Source of the DNA: JBMZCV01 sp049613665
GTDB lineage: Bacteria > Bacteroidota > Bacteroidia > Chitinophagales > UBA2359
DNA length: 31,813 nucleotides
Direction: 5' to 3'
Assembly (NCBI GenBank): GCA_049613665.1
Contig: JBMZCV010000046.1
Location: 1 to 31,813 of the forward strand
Shown here in pieces: positions 8,111 through 16,554 of this stretch. A program made the translations under genes and the position numbers. The notes under the pieces are model-generated. The model did not search any database, had not been told where the DNA came from, and saw only the letters and a program-made list of their open reading frames with translations. Within the stretch, counting starts at the first letter, position 1; each line of letters begins with the position of its first letter.

Positions 8111-9637
8111 ATGGGCGTAGTTAAACGACAAGGAACAAAAGATAGTATTTTAGCTTTATTTGGAATATTTGTAGGTTATGCAAATGTCATGTTAATACAG
8201 CCATATTGTCTGAAACCAGAAGAAATTGCTTTGATAAGAGTGCTTATTCAATTGGCAATGTTGATTGTACCTTTTATTCTAATTGGTTCAAATACTGTTG
8301 TAATTAGATATTTTCCTTATTACAACAATAAGCAACAACAACATAATGGCTTTGTGTTTTTCTCTTTGATGATACCTTTGATTGGATTTTTGATAGCTAG
8401 CATTTTGTTTTTATCCTTTCAAGATAAAATATTAATGCAATATATCGAAAAATCGCCACTCCTAACGGAATATCTCATTTATAGCCTTCCCATTGCACTT
8501 TTTATTGCTTATAGTTATGTGCTAAATGCCATTTCACGCTCTGTTTATAGGGTTGTTATACCAAATTTTCTCATTAATACTGCTCCTCGTTTAGGCATTA
8601 TAATAGCAATTGGTTTGTACTATTTTCAGCATATTACACAATTGCAAATGGTGCAAGCTTTAATAATTATTTATTCCATTATTTTAGTTTTTCTCTTGGT
8701 CTATGTACATCATTTAGGGCATTTGTTTTTGCGACCAAATTGGCAAATTTTTAAACCAAAATTCTTAAAAGAAATTGCTGTTTACGGTTTTTATGTGGTC
8801 TTAGGTGGCTTTGCTTCCACAATGATTGTCAGCATTGATATAATGATGTTAGCAGCTTTGTTAGGATTAGAAAAAACGGGCATTTATACTATTGCATTCT
8901 TTATTGGAACAGTTATTGATGTTCCTCGTCGTTCCTTATCGAGTATTGTAACACCGCTTATAGCAGATGCTTGGAAAAACAATAATCTACTGAAAATAAA
9001 AGAGTTATATATAAAAATATCAATCAATCAATTGATTATTGGCAGTTGGATATTTTTGGGAATTTGGCTAAATATAGATGATTTGTTTAAGCTTATTCAC
9101 AATGGCGAAATCTACCAGGCAGGAAAATATGTTGTCTTTTTTATTGGCATATCAAAAATTATTGACATGTCGGCAGGAGTCAACAGCGAAATTATTTTTA
9201 CTTCTATTTATTATCGCTTCAACTTTCATATAAGCCTAATTTTAGTCATACTAACAATTGCTACTAACTATATGCTAATTCCTTTGTATGGAATAGTAGG
9301 AGCTGCTATGGCAACAGCTTTTTCTGTATTTCTATTTAATGTTATAAAGTTTCTTTTTATTTGGTTCAAATTCAAATTGCAGCCATTTTCATCAAAAACA
9401 CTCATTAGCATTTTCATTAGTCTTGTTTGCTATTTACTTGTTTTTTATATGCCTACTATAAGTGGCTTTTTGCCAACAACATTTCCCTCAATTGGACTTG
9501 TTTTAGCCGATATTTTGCAACGTTCAGTTGTATTAACCATATTATTTTTTACATTAACATTTAGCACTAAAATTTCAAAAGACTTAAATGATATGAGCTA
9601 TAAGTTATTGCAGTTTTTCATGCAAATATTCAGATAA
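8111..9637 (+). CDS. Polysaccharide/oligosaccharide flippase (Wzx/MATE-like)
   Basis: 508 aa with about 12-14 hydrophobic helices throughout and no signal peptide or catalytic motif. The opening (KRQGTKDSILALFGIFVGYANVML) and the later YVVLGGFASTMIVSIDIMMLA are typical of the polysaccharide-transport branch of the MOP superfamily. Members flip undecaprenyl-linked O-antigen or capsule units across the cytoplasmic membrane. Its neighbour at 10158 is a SAM methyltransferase, which could modify the same glycan, but 520 bp of repeats separate them and no glycosyltransferases are present. The TAA stop coincides with the first TAA of repeat C5. Substrate unknown. Confidence 0.85.
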   Translation: MGVVKRQGTKDSILALFGIFVGYANVMLIQPYCLKPEEIALIRVLIQLAMLIVPFILIGSNTVVIRYFPYYNNKQQQHNGFVFFSLMIPLIGFLIASILFLSFQDKILMQYIEKSPLLTEYLIYSLPIALFIAYSYVLNAISRSVYRVVIPNFLINTAPRLGIIIAIGLYYFQHITQLQMVQALIIIYSIILVFLLVYVHHLGHLFLRPNWQIFKPKFLKEIAVYGFYVVLGGFASTMIVSIDIMMLAALLGLEKTGIYTIAFFIGTVIDVPRRSLSSIVTPLIADAWKNNNLLKIKELYIKISINQLIIGSWIFLGIWLNIDDLFKLIHNGEIYQAGKYVVFFIGISKIIDMSAGVNSEIIFTSIYYRFNFHISLILVILTIATNYMLIPLYGIVGAAMATAFSVFLFNVIKFLFIWFKFKLQPFSSKTLISIFISLVCYLLVFYMPTISGFLPTTFPSIGLVLADILQRSVVLTILFFTLTFSTKISKDLNDMSYKLLQFFMQIFR

Positions 9638-9687
9638 GTTTCTGCTACAAATTGCAGAAGCTGACACGCTGAAATTCAAGGCGTTAG
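9634..9687 (+). repeat. Repeat family C, partial copy C5
   Basis: Begins ATAAGT at the flippase stop codon (9635-9637) and continues through CTACAAATTG and GACACGCTGAAATTC to GGCGTTAG, matching the centre of copy C4 at 29435. The right half is missing. TTCTGC and GCAGAA inside form a short hairpin. Confidence 0.55.
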
Positions 9688-9819
9688 TAAAAATTATTTT
9701 TCAGCTATTCTCGCTTTGAAACAAAACGAATAATAAACCTTATTTTGCTATTATCACTTATTTCATACACTGTAATCTAAGTTTTTAAGGTTTGTTTCAT
9801 AAAAATGTTATGATAATCG

Positions 9820-9852
9820 AGGTGGAAGGCACTTTAAAAGTGCCTTCCACCT
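9820..9852. other. Perfect GC-rich hairpin inside element B2
   Basis: AGGTGGAAGGCACTTT, one A, then its exact complement (16-bp arms). The arms are far richer in G+C than the surroundings. There is no T tract after it. The equivalent place in B1 has a different small hairpin, so this part seems to be a variable module. Confidence 0.7.
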
Positions 9853-9861
9853 AAATACTAA

Positions 9862-9923
9862 AAAAGAACGACACGTCCTTGTTGGTGATAACACACAGCA
9901 ACGGTGAGAGTTGTCGTTTTTTT
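9862..9923 (+). ncRNA. Candidate structured RNA/terminator of element B
   Basis: An outer stem of about 12 bp (9862-9873 with 9912-9923, core AACGACA/TGTCGTT) closes an inner stem (UUGUUG with CAACGG) and a 14-nt loop GTGATAACACACAG. The structure ends in seven T residues. Loop and 3' arm recur on the minus strand in B3 (31772-31813), with the loop unchanged. This is consistent with an intrinsic terminator or a short RNA encoded by the element. No transcript evidence is available. Confidence 0.45.
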
Positions 9924-9982
9924 GGAATAAAATAACATGCAATAAAAAGGCTAAAATGCCAATTACTTATATTACAATGTAT

Positions 9983-10091
9983 TTAAGTAGTCGTTCAGAA
10001 GTTTTTAGGCATTTCAGTACAAGATAACACCTTGAATGTCAATGCGTTAGCCACTAAACGAATGCTTTATTAAATAGTACTTGGTACTTAA
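9983..10091 (+). repeat. Repeat family C, full copy C2 (109 bp)
   Basis: Starts TTAAGTAGTCG and ends GGTACTTAA; almost identical to C1. The right-end hairpin is AGTAC-TTG-GTACT, against AGTGC-TTG-GCACT in C3 and C4, a compensated base-pair change. Starts at the first base after element B2. Confidence 0.85.
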
Positions 10092-10157
10092 ATTTTGTGA
10101 ATAGAGTCTAATACAAAATTTTATTTATTCATTTATTCATTTTATAAATAAAAAAAA

Positions 10158-10928
10158 ATGTCATTACAAACAGCAGAGCGAGTTTCATCGCACGACAATT
10201 CAGATAATGTTATTTTCCAACGACATCTAGTAGCTTACAACAAAGCTGCTGAACTTATTTATGGAGATGTGTTGGAAGTAGGTTGCGGTGAGGGGTATGG
10301 TATTCCATTGCTTGCACCCAAAGCAGAAAAGTATGTAGCCGTTGATAAATTTCAAACCAATTTAGATGAGTATATTAGCCAATTTCCAAATGTGAGCTTT
10401 CAGCAAATCAGCGTGCCGCCTTTGCCTTTTGAAGCAGAAACCTTCGATTGTGTAGTTACATTTCAAGTCATTGAACATATAGAAGATGATATATTGTTGA
10501 TTAAAGAAATGGCTAGAGTGCTGAAAAAGAACGGTTTATTAATATTAACTACTCCTAATATAAAAATGTCTCTGACTCGAAATCCATGGCATGTGAGAGA
10601 ATATACGGTGCAGGAACTCGACGAGTTGATATGCAAGTATTTTGCTAAAAATGATATGCAAGGCGTTTATGGCAATGAAAAAGTGATGGATTATTATATC
10701 AAAAATCGAAAATCGGTGCGAAAATTTACTCGTTTCGATATTTTTAATCTTCAATATAAACTGCCTCGCTCTTTATTGCAAATTCCTTATGATTTGCTAA
10801 ATCGCCTGAATAGACGCATGCTTTTGAAAGGAAATAACAAATTAGTTAATGATATAGAAGTGACTGATTATCACACGGATAAAGCCAATAATATGTGCTT
10901 CGATTTGCTGGCCATCGCACGAAAATAA
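10158..10928 (+). CDS. Class I SAM-dependent methyltransferase
   Basis: 256 aa, soluble. Motif I is VLEVGCGEGYG (about residues 36-46), followed by an acidic residue in VAVDKF and motif IV-like FDCVVTFQVIEHIED. These fit the Methyltransf_11/UbiE-like fold that transfers a methyl group from S-adenosylmethionine. The C-terminal half has no recognised acceptor-specific domain. Homologous arrangements often act on surface sugars or lipids, and the flippase upstream makes that plausible, but the substrate cannot be named. It is convergent with the HD-phosphohydrolase gene across a shared hairpin. Confidence 0.85.
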   Translation: MSLQTAERVSSHDNSDNVIFQRHLVAYNKAAELIYGDVLEVGCGEGYGIPLLAPKAEKYVAVDKFQTNLDEYISQFPNVSFQQISVPPLPFEAETFDCVVTFQVIEHIEDDILLIKEMARVLKKNGLLILTTPNIKMSLTRNPWHVREYTVQELDELICKYFAKNDMQGVYGNEKVMDYYIKNRKSVRKFTRFDIFNLQYKLPRSLLQIPYDLLNRLNRRMLLKGNNKLVNDIEVTDYHTDKANNMCFDLLAIARK

Positions 10929-10984
10929 ATTGCAATTTTGGGATGAAAAATGAAACTTTGTAAAAGTTAATAGACCTTAAAAAA

Positions 10985-11029
10985 TTTAGACGTGACGGAT
11001 TTTTAAAATCGGTCACGTCTAAACAAAAA
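10985..11029 (-). terminator. Terminator between convergent genes
   Basis: TTTAGACGTGAC (10985-10996) pairs perfectly with 11012-11023. An inner GATTTT/AAAATC stem follows one G-G mismatch. On the minus strand the stem is followed by a T-rich run, so it is best as the terminator of the HD-phosphohydrolase gene; it may also stop the methyltransferase transcript. Confidence 0.8.
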
Positions 11030-11051
11030 ACTCATGTTTTTGCGAAAAAAG

Positions 11052-13199
11052 CTAAATAATAGGTGTTGTTTTCTTTACTTTTACTTCAGGGTAACTAATT
11101 CTGATATGATAAATACTACGCAACTGTTTTTTGAAAGATTTTTTGATAATTGTTAAATCTTTGAAGCTAATATCGCAATTTTCAAATTGATTTTGGCGAA
11201 TTTTTCCTTCTATAATATTATCAACCAATTTGTTGATAAACTCATCGGTTGGATTTTTTAGGCTTCTTGATGCTGCTTCAATCGAGTCTGCCATCATCAC
11301 TACGGCAGTTTCTTTGGAATACGGCAACGGCCCAGCATAACGAAACAAACGTTCATCAACATTTTGGTCTGGATTTGCTTTGACATATTGGCGATAGAAA
11401 TATTCTATGCGAGTAGTTCCGTGATGTGTGCGAATAAAATCAATCAAGACATTGGGCAAACGCTCTTTTTTCGCCATTTCAATGCCGCTAATCACATGGT
11501 CTTTAATAATTCTGGCACTTTCAATATAAGGCAAATCATCGTGTGGATTGATGGCCGTTCTTTGATTTTCCATAAAATAAGCAGGCCGCTGCATTTTTCC
11601 AATATCGTGATACAATGCTCCAACTTTTGCCAACAATGCTTTTGCTCCAATTTCGGAAGCTGCATTTTCGGCCAAGTTGGCTACCTGCAAAGAATGCCAA
11701 AAAGTGCCAGGTGCTGTTTTTGCTAGTTTTTTTAACAATGGTGTATTCAAATCATTTAGCTCAACAAGCGTAATGTCTGAGACAAAGCCAAAAAGTTTTT
11801 CAAAAATAGGTATGAGTGGATATGCCAAAAGCGTAAAAGTAGCATTAACAAATAACCAACCAAAGTTAGAAAATTTGATATTGCTCCATGCACTTTCTTG
11901 CACAAGCGAAATTCCAAGATAACCAATAGAGTAGGTTAAGAAAATGATGCCAATTGCCAAGAAAAAATGCGACCAATAATGTGTGTTTTCGCTAATAATA
12001 ATAGCTACAAACCCTGCAACAAAATGCAAAAATAGAAACTCAAAGCCAACAGGAACAAGAAAACCTGTCAGTAACATAATAACAACATGAGTATAGCCAG
12101 CAATTCGATGTCCAAAAAAGCTTTTTATAACAATTGGGATAATACAAAATGAAACACCATACAAACTAATACTTATCTTACCTGTTTGTTGCAAACTTAC
12201 CAATAGGCTAATTAGAGCCAAAAAAGAAGTAATGGCAGCAAGAATAAATATCATTTTTCTAATATTTGTAAATACTTCTTTTTCAAATGCTTTCAAAAAT
12301 AAGATAAACATTCCAATGACAATAAAAGTAATCAAGAAAAAGCCAAAGTCAGTATAATATTCAGACAAAAAATCTGGACTATTTTCATTTTGTTCAGAAT
12401 TTTCATAGACATTACGCAATGATTGCAAGATTTGAAACTCCTTTGGCTTCACTAAAGCTCCTTGTGCAATAATCAACTCGCCACGTTGCACGCTGCCTTC
12501 TGTGTGTATGATATTGTTAGTAGCCGTTTTCATGATTTTTCTTGTCTGCGAGCGGTCATATATGATGTTTGGCTCGAGACTATTACACAAAGTACCTGCT
12601 ATTAAACTAAAACTACTATCGGGCAAGGTTCTGATATAGCTATAAGCATATTTACAAGCTTCTTTTACATCTAAAAAATAATTGTTTATATTACTTTTTT
12701 TGGCACTAATACTTCCTTCCTGCATTAAATTGAGCTGTTTAATGTTTTGTTGCCCAACTTTATGCTCATCGTCTAGTTCCAAAATACCTTTGTTATATAT
12801 AGTATCTATCACAGCAAAAGCCGTTTCGATATAGTAGATTGAATCTGTTTGGCTCAATCTCAGCAAAGAATCTTGCTGCCAACTATGATAGGTAATAGCA
12901 AATAGTGCCGCAAATTTTTCTTTTACAATGGTGTCCGTTTCATTTTTATGAGTATAAAAAGGAGGAAGAAAATTTAACAAACGTTCTTCTTCTACTTTAA
13001 TGCTATCGGCCGATTTTTTGATAGGAAAAGTAAAAGAAGCATATAAGTTTTCGTATTTCCAAGGCTTATTTAGCTCAAAATCGTAGCTAAAATTTTGGCG
13101 TGGAAATAGCGTTGTAATAATACAAATACTTATTAAAACAATGATATAATGTATTATAATATGATGTTTGTTGATAATCAACGAAATAAAATTTTTCAA
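11052..13199 (-). CDS. pgpH: 7TM-HD phosphohydrolase, probable c-di-AMP phosphodiesterase (PgpH family)
   Basis: 715 aa with the full PgpH architecture. It has an N-terminal membrane anchor (residues about 15-35) and an extracytoplasmic 7TMR-HDED-type domain (about 50-270). Seven membrane helices (about 285-480) and a cytoplasmic HD domain (about 510-690) follow. HD-domain motifs are HSLQVANLAE, YHDIGKMQRPAYF, DHVISGIEMAK and THHGTTRIEYFY, the metal-binding His/Asp set. The family hydrolyses cyclic di-AMP to pApA in other bacteria. No diadenylate cyclase gene is present to confirm the ligand. The gene is transcribed alone; a C-type repeat stub and an A-type element lie upstream. Confidence 0.88.
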   Translation of the reverse strand: MKNFISLIINKHHIIIHYIIVLISICIITTLFPRQNFSYDFELNKPWKYENLYASFTFPIKKSADSIKVEEERLLNFLPPFYTHKNETDTIVKEKFAALFAITYHSWQQDSLLRLSQTDSIYYIETAFAVIDTIYNKGILELDDEHKVGQQNIKQLNLMQEGSISAKKSNINNYFLDVKEACKYAYSYIRTLPDSSFSLIAGTLCNSLEPNIIYDRSQTRKIMKTATNNIIHTEGSVQRGELIIAQGALVKPKEFQILQSLRNVYENSEQNENSPDFLSEYYTDFGFFLITFIVIGMFILFLKAFEKEVFTNIRKMIFILAAITSFLALISLLVSLQQTGKISISLYGVSFCIIPIVIKSFFGHRIAGYTHVVIMLLTGFLVPVGFEFLFLHFVAGFVAIIISENTHYWSHFFLAIGIIFLTYSIGYLGISLVQESAWSNIKFSNFGWLFVNATFTLLAYPLIPIFEKLFGFVSDITLVELNDLNTPLLKKLAKTAPGTFWHSLQVANLAENAASEIGAKALLAKVGALYHDIGKMQRPAYFMENQRTAINPHDDLPYIESARIIKDHVISGIEMAKKERLPNVLIDFIRTHHGTTRIEYFYRQYVKANPDQNVDERLFRYAGPLPYSKETAVVMMADSIEAASRSLKNPTDEFINKLVDNIIEGKIRQNQFENCDISFKDLTIIKKSFKKQLRSIYHIRISYPEVKVKKTTPII

Positions 13200-13228
13200 T
13201 TTTTATAATGTTTTATTAATTTTTGTTG

Positions 13229-13287
13229 TTAAGTGCCAAGCACTACTTAATATAGCTCATTTGAATTGCTAATACATTGAAAATAAA
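13229..13287 (-). repeat. Repeat family C, partial reverse copy C7
   Basis: On the minus strand it ends in AGTGCTTGGCACTTAAC and contains TATTTTCAATGTATTAGC, matching C3's right half. The left half is missing where element A1 begins. Confidence 0.6.
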
Positions 13288-13290
13288 GGT

Positions 13291-13412
13291 GTTTTTTATA
13301 ACAATCTTCAGTTGAATAAAAAAAACGCCTTTTGACAAGGGAAACATACTATTTTTCAGTTCAAAAGGTTATAAAATTTGCAACTATTGGTCACCTTAGC
13401 CTAAAAAAATAA
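13291..13412 (+). repeat. Element A, truncated copy A1
   Basis: Starts GTTTTTTATAACAATC and runs to CACCTTAGCCTAAAAAA, following copy A2 closely over about 120 bp. It includes AAACATACTATTTTTCAG. The right arm of the hairpin and the right terminal repeat are degraded or absent. Confidence 0.75.
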
Positions 13413-13906
13413 TATCATTCAATATATTACACTGCCAAAAAAGTGTAGCAGCACGAGTTGAAAACTCATACCTGTTTTATAGTTTATTTGGCACTTTTTG
13501 GAGCGAAAAATAATATTCTTGTTTTTCTTAAATTCGACACCCCACCTAATAGGATTTTCGAAAAATATTCAAACTATTGCGATACCAAAGGTGTTTATAA
13601 AAAATCAAACGGCTAATATTGCACAATGTTATATGAAAACTTTGTTTTAATCCAAATAAAGTCATTATTCACAATTTTGCTCTGTCCAAGCCAGATTGTA
13701 GCCTAAATAAAAAGCCACTTTTTCAAACTAAAGTGCGAAAAGCATACCGTATAACTAATTTTAACATTTAATCATGATACTATGGCATTTTTTTTAGCGT
13801 TATAAAAAAGTGTGACTTTTGTTGTTTCAAAAGTAAATATCGTTTTTATTTTGTAACTTACAAAATTACATTGGTTTATCACTAAAAAAATAATTATTAA
13901 GTGCTT
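13413..13906. other. Intergenic region without recognised gene
   Basis: No convincing coding region. Two dyads are visible. CCAAAAAAGTG near 13436 can pair with CACTTTTTGG near 13491, enclosing a GAGTT-GAA-AACTC hairpin. ACTTTTG/CAAAAGT (13815-13834) lies 70 nt before the next gene. A stop-free stretch of about 50 codons on the minus strand near 13420-13570 has no start and no recognisable similarity. Confidence 0.4.
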
Positions 13907-14965
13907 ATGAAAAAAATGTTGTTGATTTTATGTTGTTTAAGTTTAAGCTTAACAATGAATGCACAAAAAGATAATACTGTAACACCAATAAGTGGTGAAA
14001 GTATGGGCTTGTTACAAGCGTATGAAGACAGTTTGCAACATTTATTTAATAAAATAAGAACAAGTAAAGAAGAAAAACAGCGTTTTGCAGCTTGTTACCA
14101 ATTCATTCCTATGCTTGTCAAGGCTCTTCAAACGCCCAATTCTTATTACTTTCCTTTCGATTCGCTCGAAAATGACATTTCTATTTTGACTTCGCCAGAC
14201 AACAAGTTTCGGATTTTTACCTGGATGGTCATTGAAGAAAAAAAATCTCGTTTATATACTTATAAATATTTTGGAGCAATACAGCAAAACACAGACGAAT
14301 TGCAATTGATGGCACTAAACGATAAGTCATCATCGGTGAGTTCGCCCAAAACAGTAGAATTGAACAACGAGGAATGGTATGGAGCTTTATATTATGATAT
14401 ACAGCATTATCAACATAACAATGAAGATTTTTATCTACTCTTTGGCTGGGACGCAAATACTAATCGAAGCGATAAAAAAATTGCTGAAGTGATGTTTTTT
14501 AGAGATGATAAAGCCATTTTTGGCTTGCCTGTGTTTGAAGTATTGAGTATGGACGGCACTACAATTGACCATCGTTTGATGCTAGAATTTAAGGAAGGTT
14601 CTTCAGTAAATGTGAGCTATAATGATGATAAAGAGATGATTGTATATGATTTTTTAACACCAGAAGATGAGGAGGCAGCGAGCGTAGGCAAAAACTTTGC
14701 GTATGTTCCAGATGGCACTTATTTGGGTATGCAATTTGACCAAACAGAAGGCATTTGGAAAGGAGTATCAAAGGTTTTTAATTATATTACGCCTGTTTCG
14801 TCTAAGCCAAAACCGATATTAGATGATGAAAAACCAGCAAAAAAAGTAAAAGAAAGACCAGCGAAAGAGAAGAAAAATGAGACCAAAAAACCTAAAACTC
14901 CTACTGTAAATAAAAAATATAAGCGAAAAATGAAGAAAAGAAAAAAGAAACGAGGAATGTTTTAA
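13907..14965 (+). CDS. Exported protein of unknown function with a lysine-rich tail
   Basis: 352 aa from ATG 13907; a GTG two codons earlier is in frame but gives a poorer start. Residues 1-20 (MKKMLLILCCLSLSLTMNAQ) are a signal peptide with AQ at the cleavage site, common in this phylum. The mature region of about 280 aa has no motif I recognise. It is rich in aromatic and acidic residues and predicted globular. The last 45 residues are extremely basic (KKVKERPAK to KKRKKKRGMF). Such tails may bind nucleic acid, peptidoglycan or acidic polysaccharide, but this is only composition. Likely periplasmic. Monocistronic with a strong terminator after it. Confidence 0.78.
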   Translation: MKKMLLILCCLSLSLTMNAQKDNTVTPISGESMGLLQAYEDSLQHLFNKIRTSKEEKQRFAACYQFIPMLVKALQTPNSYYFPFDSLENDISILTSPDNKFRIFTWMVIEEKKSRLYTYKYFGAIQQNTDELQLMALNDKSSSVSSPKTVELNNEEWYGALYYDIQHYQHNNEDFYLLFGWDANTNRSDKKIAEVMFFRDDKAIFGLPVFEVLSMDGTTIDHRLMLEFKEGSSVNVSYNDDKEMIVYDFLTPEDEEAASVGKNFAYVPDGTYLGMQFDQTEGIWKGVSKVFNYITPVSSKPKPILDDEKPAKKVKERPAKEKKNETKKPKTPTVNKKYKRKMKKRKKKRGMF

Positions 14966-14990
14966 GCGGTTTAGAAGCTATAATTAAAGC

Positions 14991-15023
14991 AAAAAAGGCA
15001 ATGATAAAATCATTGCCTTTTTT
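14991..15023. terminator. Bidirectional intrinsic terminator
   Basis: A perfect 15-bp stem (14991-15005 with 15009-15023, loop AAA) with core GGCAATGAT and flanking A6/T6. It serves both the plus-strand gene ending at 14965 and the minus-strand gene ending at 15032. Confidence 0.9.
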
Positions 15024-15031
15024 ATTTGTCA

Positions 15032-15454
15032 TTACAATCGTTTTGTTAAAGAACAAATATTAGTAGAACCTTTACTATAATATTTTACATTATCCATCAC
15101 ACCATACATCAATCGCAAGCCTAAGCCGCCTTTCCGTTTATTTTGTATGCAGTCTCCTACTACATCTTGCGTACTTCGGCTGCCCTTTGGGTGAGGGTGA
15201 TAATTGCCAATATCAGATATTTCGACCGAAATACGGTCATCATTAATTTCTAATTGTAGTTTGAGTTCTTTACTATTGTCGCAATGATTGCCATGAATAA
15301 TAGCATTTGCACACGCCTCATCTACCGCCAAAATAATTTGACTTTTTTCCAAGTCAGATAATTTTGCGTCTTTGATTTGTTGCGAAACAAAATGCCTTAT
15401 TTCGCTCAATCGTTTTCTGCAACAAGGTGTCGTATAATTAATTTTCATTCTCAT
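15032..15454 (-). CDS. RsbW-like anti-sigma regulatory histidine-kinase-fold ATPase
   Basis: 140 aa, the normal length for RsbW/SpoIIAB-type HATPase proteins. N box: ILAVDEACANAIIHGN. G1 box: DIGNYHPHP. G2 box: GGLGLRLMYGV. These bind ATP. In known systems such proteins phosphorylate an STAS antagonist and sequester a sigma factor or other target. A matching STAS gene lies 151 bp upstream on the same strand, so partner switching is the likely job. No sigma factor or PP2C phosphatase is in the window, so the output is unknown. ATG 15454 and ATG 15448 are both possible starts. Confidence 0.87.
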   Translation of the reverse strand: MRMKINYTTPCCRKRLSEIRHFVSQQIKDAKLSDLEKSQIILAVDEACANAIIHGNHCDNSKELKLQLEINDDRISVEISDIGNYHPHPKGSRSTQDVVGDCIQNKRKGGLGLRLMYGVMDNVKYYSKGSTNICSLTKRL

Positions 15455-15533
15455 CGGTTAGCAACTTCTTTAGTTTAGATAAAAATGTAACTATTCAGTT
15501 GTACGTTTTCAAAATAAAAAATAGGCTTTTTTG

Positions 15534-15602
15534 AACTGAATAACAACGCTTTTGAGAGAAAAAGATATTTTTTAACCAAAATAGTTATAGCTGAATAGCA
15601 AC
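15534..15602 (-). promoter_or_regulatory. Repeated motif GTTGYTATTCAGYT between rsbV-like and rsbW-like genes
   Basis: On the minus strand the 14-mer GTTGCTATTCAGCT (15589-15602) recurs as GTTGTTATTCAGTT (15534-15547), and CTATTCAGTTGT occurs on the plus strand at 15491-15502. This could be operator sites or fragments of dispersed repeats. Confidence 0.3.
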
Positions 15603-15605
15603 ATA

Positions 15606-15956
15606 TTAAACAATTTCTAAGTTTGTTAAACGTTTTTTTGCTTCTAGTTCATTTTCGACAATGCTAAAAATCTGATGAAGTCCCAATAGTTCAAAAACGC
15701 TATAAACTTGTTCGTTCATGTCAAAAAACACAAAAGAACCTTTATTTTGTTCAAACTCTTCCATATAAGAGATAAAAACGCCCAAGCCAGCCGATGAAAT
15801 ATATTGTAATTGTTTACAATCGACTAGAATTTTATAATTTTTACTCGTATATGCTTCTTTTATCACATAATCAACATCCATCGCTGTACTAGCGTCTAAA
15901 TCGCCATCAATCGAAATAGTTAATAAGCCGTCTGTTATTTTTTGATTTATTTTCAT
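15606..15956 (-). CDS. STAS-domain anti-sigma factor antagonist (RsbV/SpoIIAA-like)
   Basis: 116 aa, a single STAS domain. The signature DCKQLQYISSAGLGVFISY contains the serine pair at which homologues are phosphorylated. The dephosphorylated form binds the RsbW-like kinase and frees its client. It lies 151 bp upstream of the kinase gene on the same strand, so the two are probably co-regulated. Cytoplasmic, no extra domains. The gene follows an 835-bp intergenic region rich in repeats. Confidence 0.88.
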   Translation of the reverse strand: MKINQKITDGLLTISIDGDLDASTAMDVDYVIKEAYTSKNYKILVDCKQLQYISSAGLGVFISYMEEFEQNKGSFVFFDMNEQVYSVFELLGLHQIFSIVENELEAKKRLTNLEIV

Positions 15957-16415
15957 GTATTATTGTTTTTATACACGAAAAGATATGAAAAAAGTTTTAT
16001 TTTTTCTCATTTTTCAAAAAAAATACTTACTCAATGTCAAATTAAGTATAAAATAAATGTATTAACTTTTGTAAATCAACACTTTATTTAAAAACTTAGT
16101 TTATTTTTAGTATTTTGCCACTATCCAAACAAACATTTTTTGGAAGTTTATCAATTCTTTCCTTTCGATTATGCAAATTAACATAATCTAACAATAATAA
16201 GTCACAAACATGTCAAAATGCTATTTTGGGAGTAACTATTATTTCAATTTGGTGCTAAAATTTCCTTTTTAAATCTAAAGTTAAAGAACAGCTTATATAT
16301 AACTAAACAAAATGAAATTAGAAAAAGTTCCATTCTATTAAAATGTGGCTTAAATTTTGTTTTTTATAACTATTTATATTATAGGCTTTTGAGATAAAAA
16401 AGTTAAAACTTTGTC

Positions 16416-16461
16416 TAAACGGCTTCTTTTTTAGTCAAGTATAACATTTAAACGGCTTCTT
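16416..16461 (+). promoter_or_regulatory. Pair of 13-bp direct repeats TAAACGGCTTCTT
   Basis: Exact copies at 16416-16428 and 16449-16461, 33 bp apart centre to centre (about three helical turns), in a long non-coding stretch. GC-richer than the surroundings. Could be tandem binding sites for a regulator of a flanking gene. Confidence 0.4.
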
Positions 16462-16554
16462 AAAAAAACATTTATGCAATGTAAATAGTGAACTTACTTT
16501 TTTGCTATTGCTTAATGAAATAAATACCTTTCTAATTGTTTATATTTGCCATTC

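Larger units (their letters stand above)
9765..9982 (+). mobile_element. Interspersed element B, complete copy B2 (218 bp, MITE-like)
   Basis: The ends are imperfect inverted repeats: ATACACTGTAATCTAAGT at 9765 and ACTTATATTACAATGTAT ending at 9982. The left 50 bp match B1 (window start) and the right roughly 100 bp match B3 (window end) with about ten differences. It has no coding capacity. It contains a 16-bp GC-rich hairpin (9820-9852) and a terminator-like structure (9862-9923). The right end abuts repeat C2 directly. No target duplication was identified. Two further copies at the window edges support mobility or former mobility. Confidence 0.75.

Noticed and set aside
9765..9982. TnpB/IscB-type guide RNA
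   Set aside because: The structured segment in a terminal-repeat element invites the idea, but no TnpB or IscB gene is nearby and no right-end scaffold features could be recognised.
11364..11922. Two plus-strand frames of 81 and 120 codons
   Set aside because: They are antisense to the HD domain and membrane region of the PgpH-type gene, whose motifs are unmistakable.
13420..13570. Minus-strand coding remnant near 13500
   Set aside because: About 50 stop-free codons without a start and without recognisable similarity; chance is sufficient.
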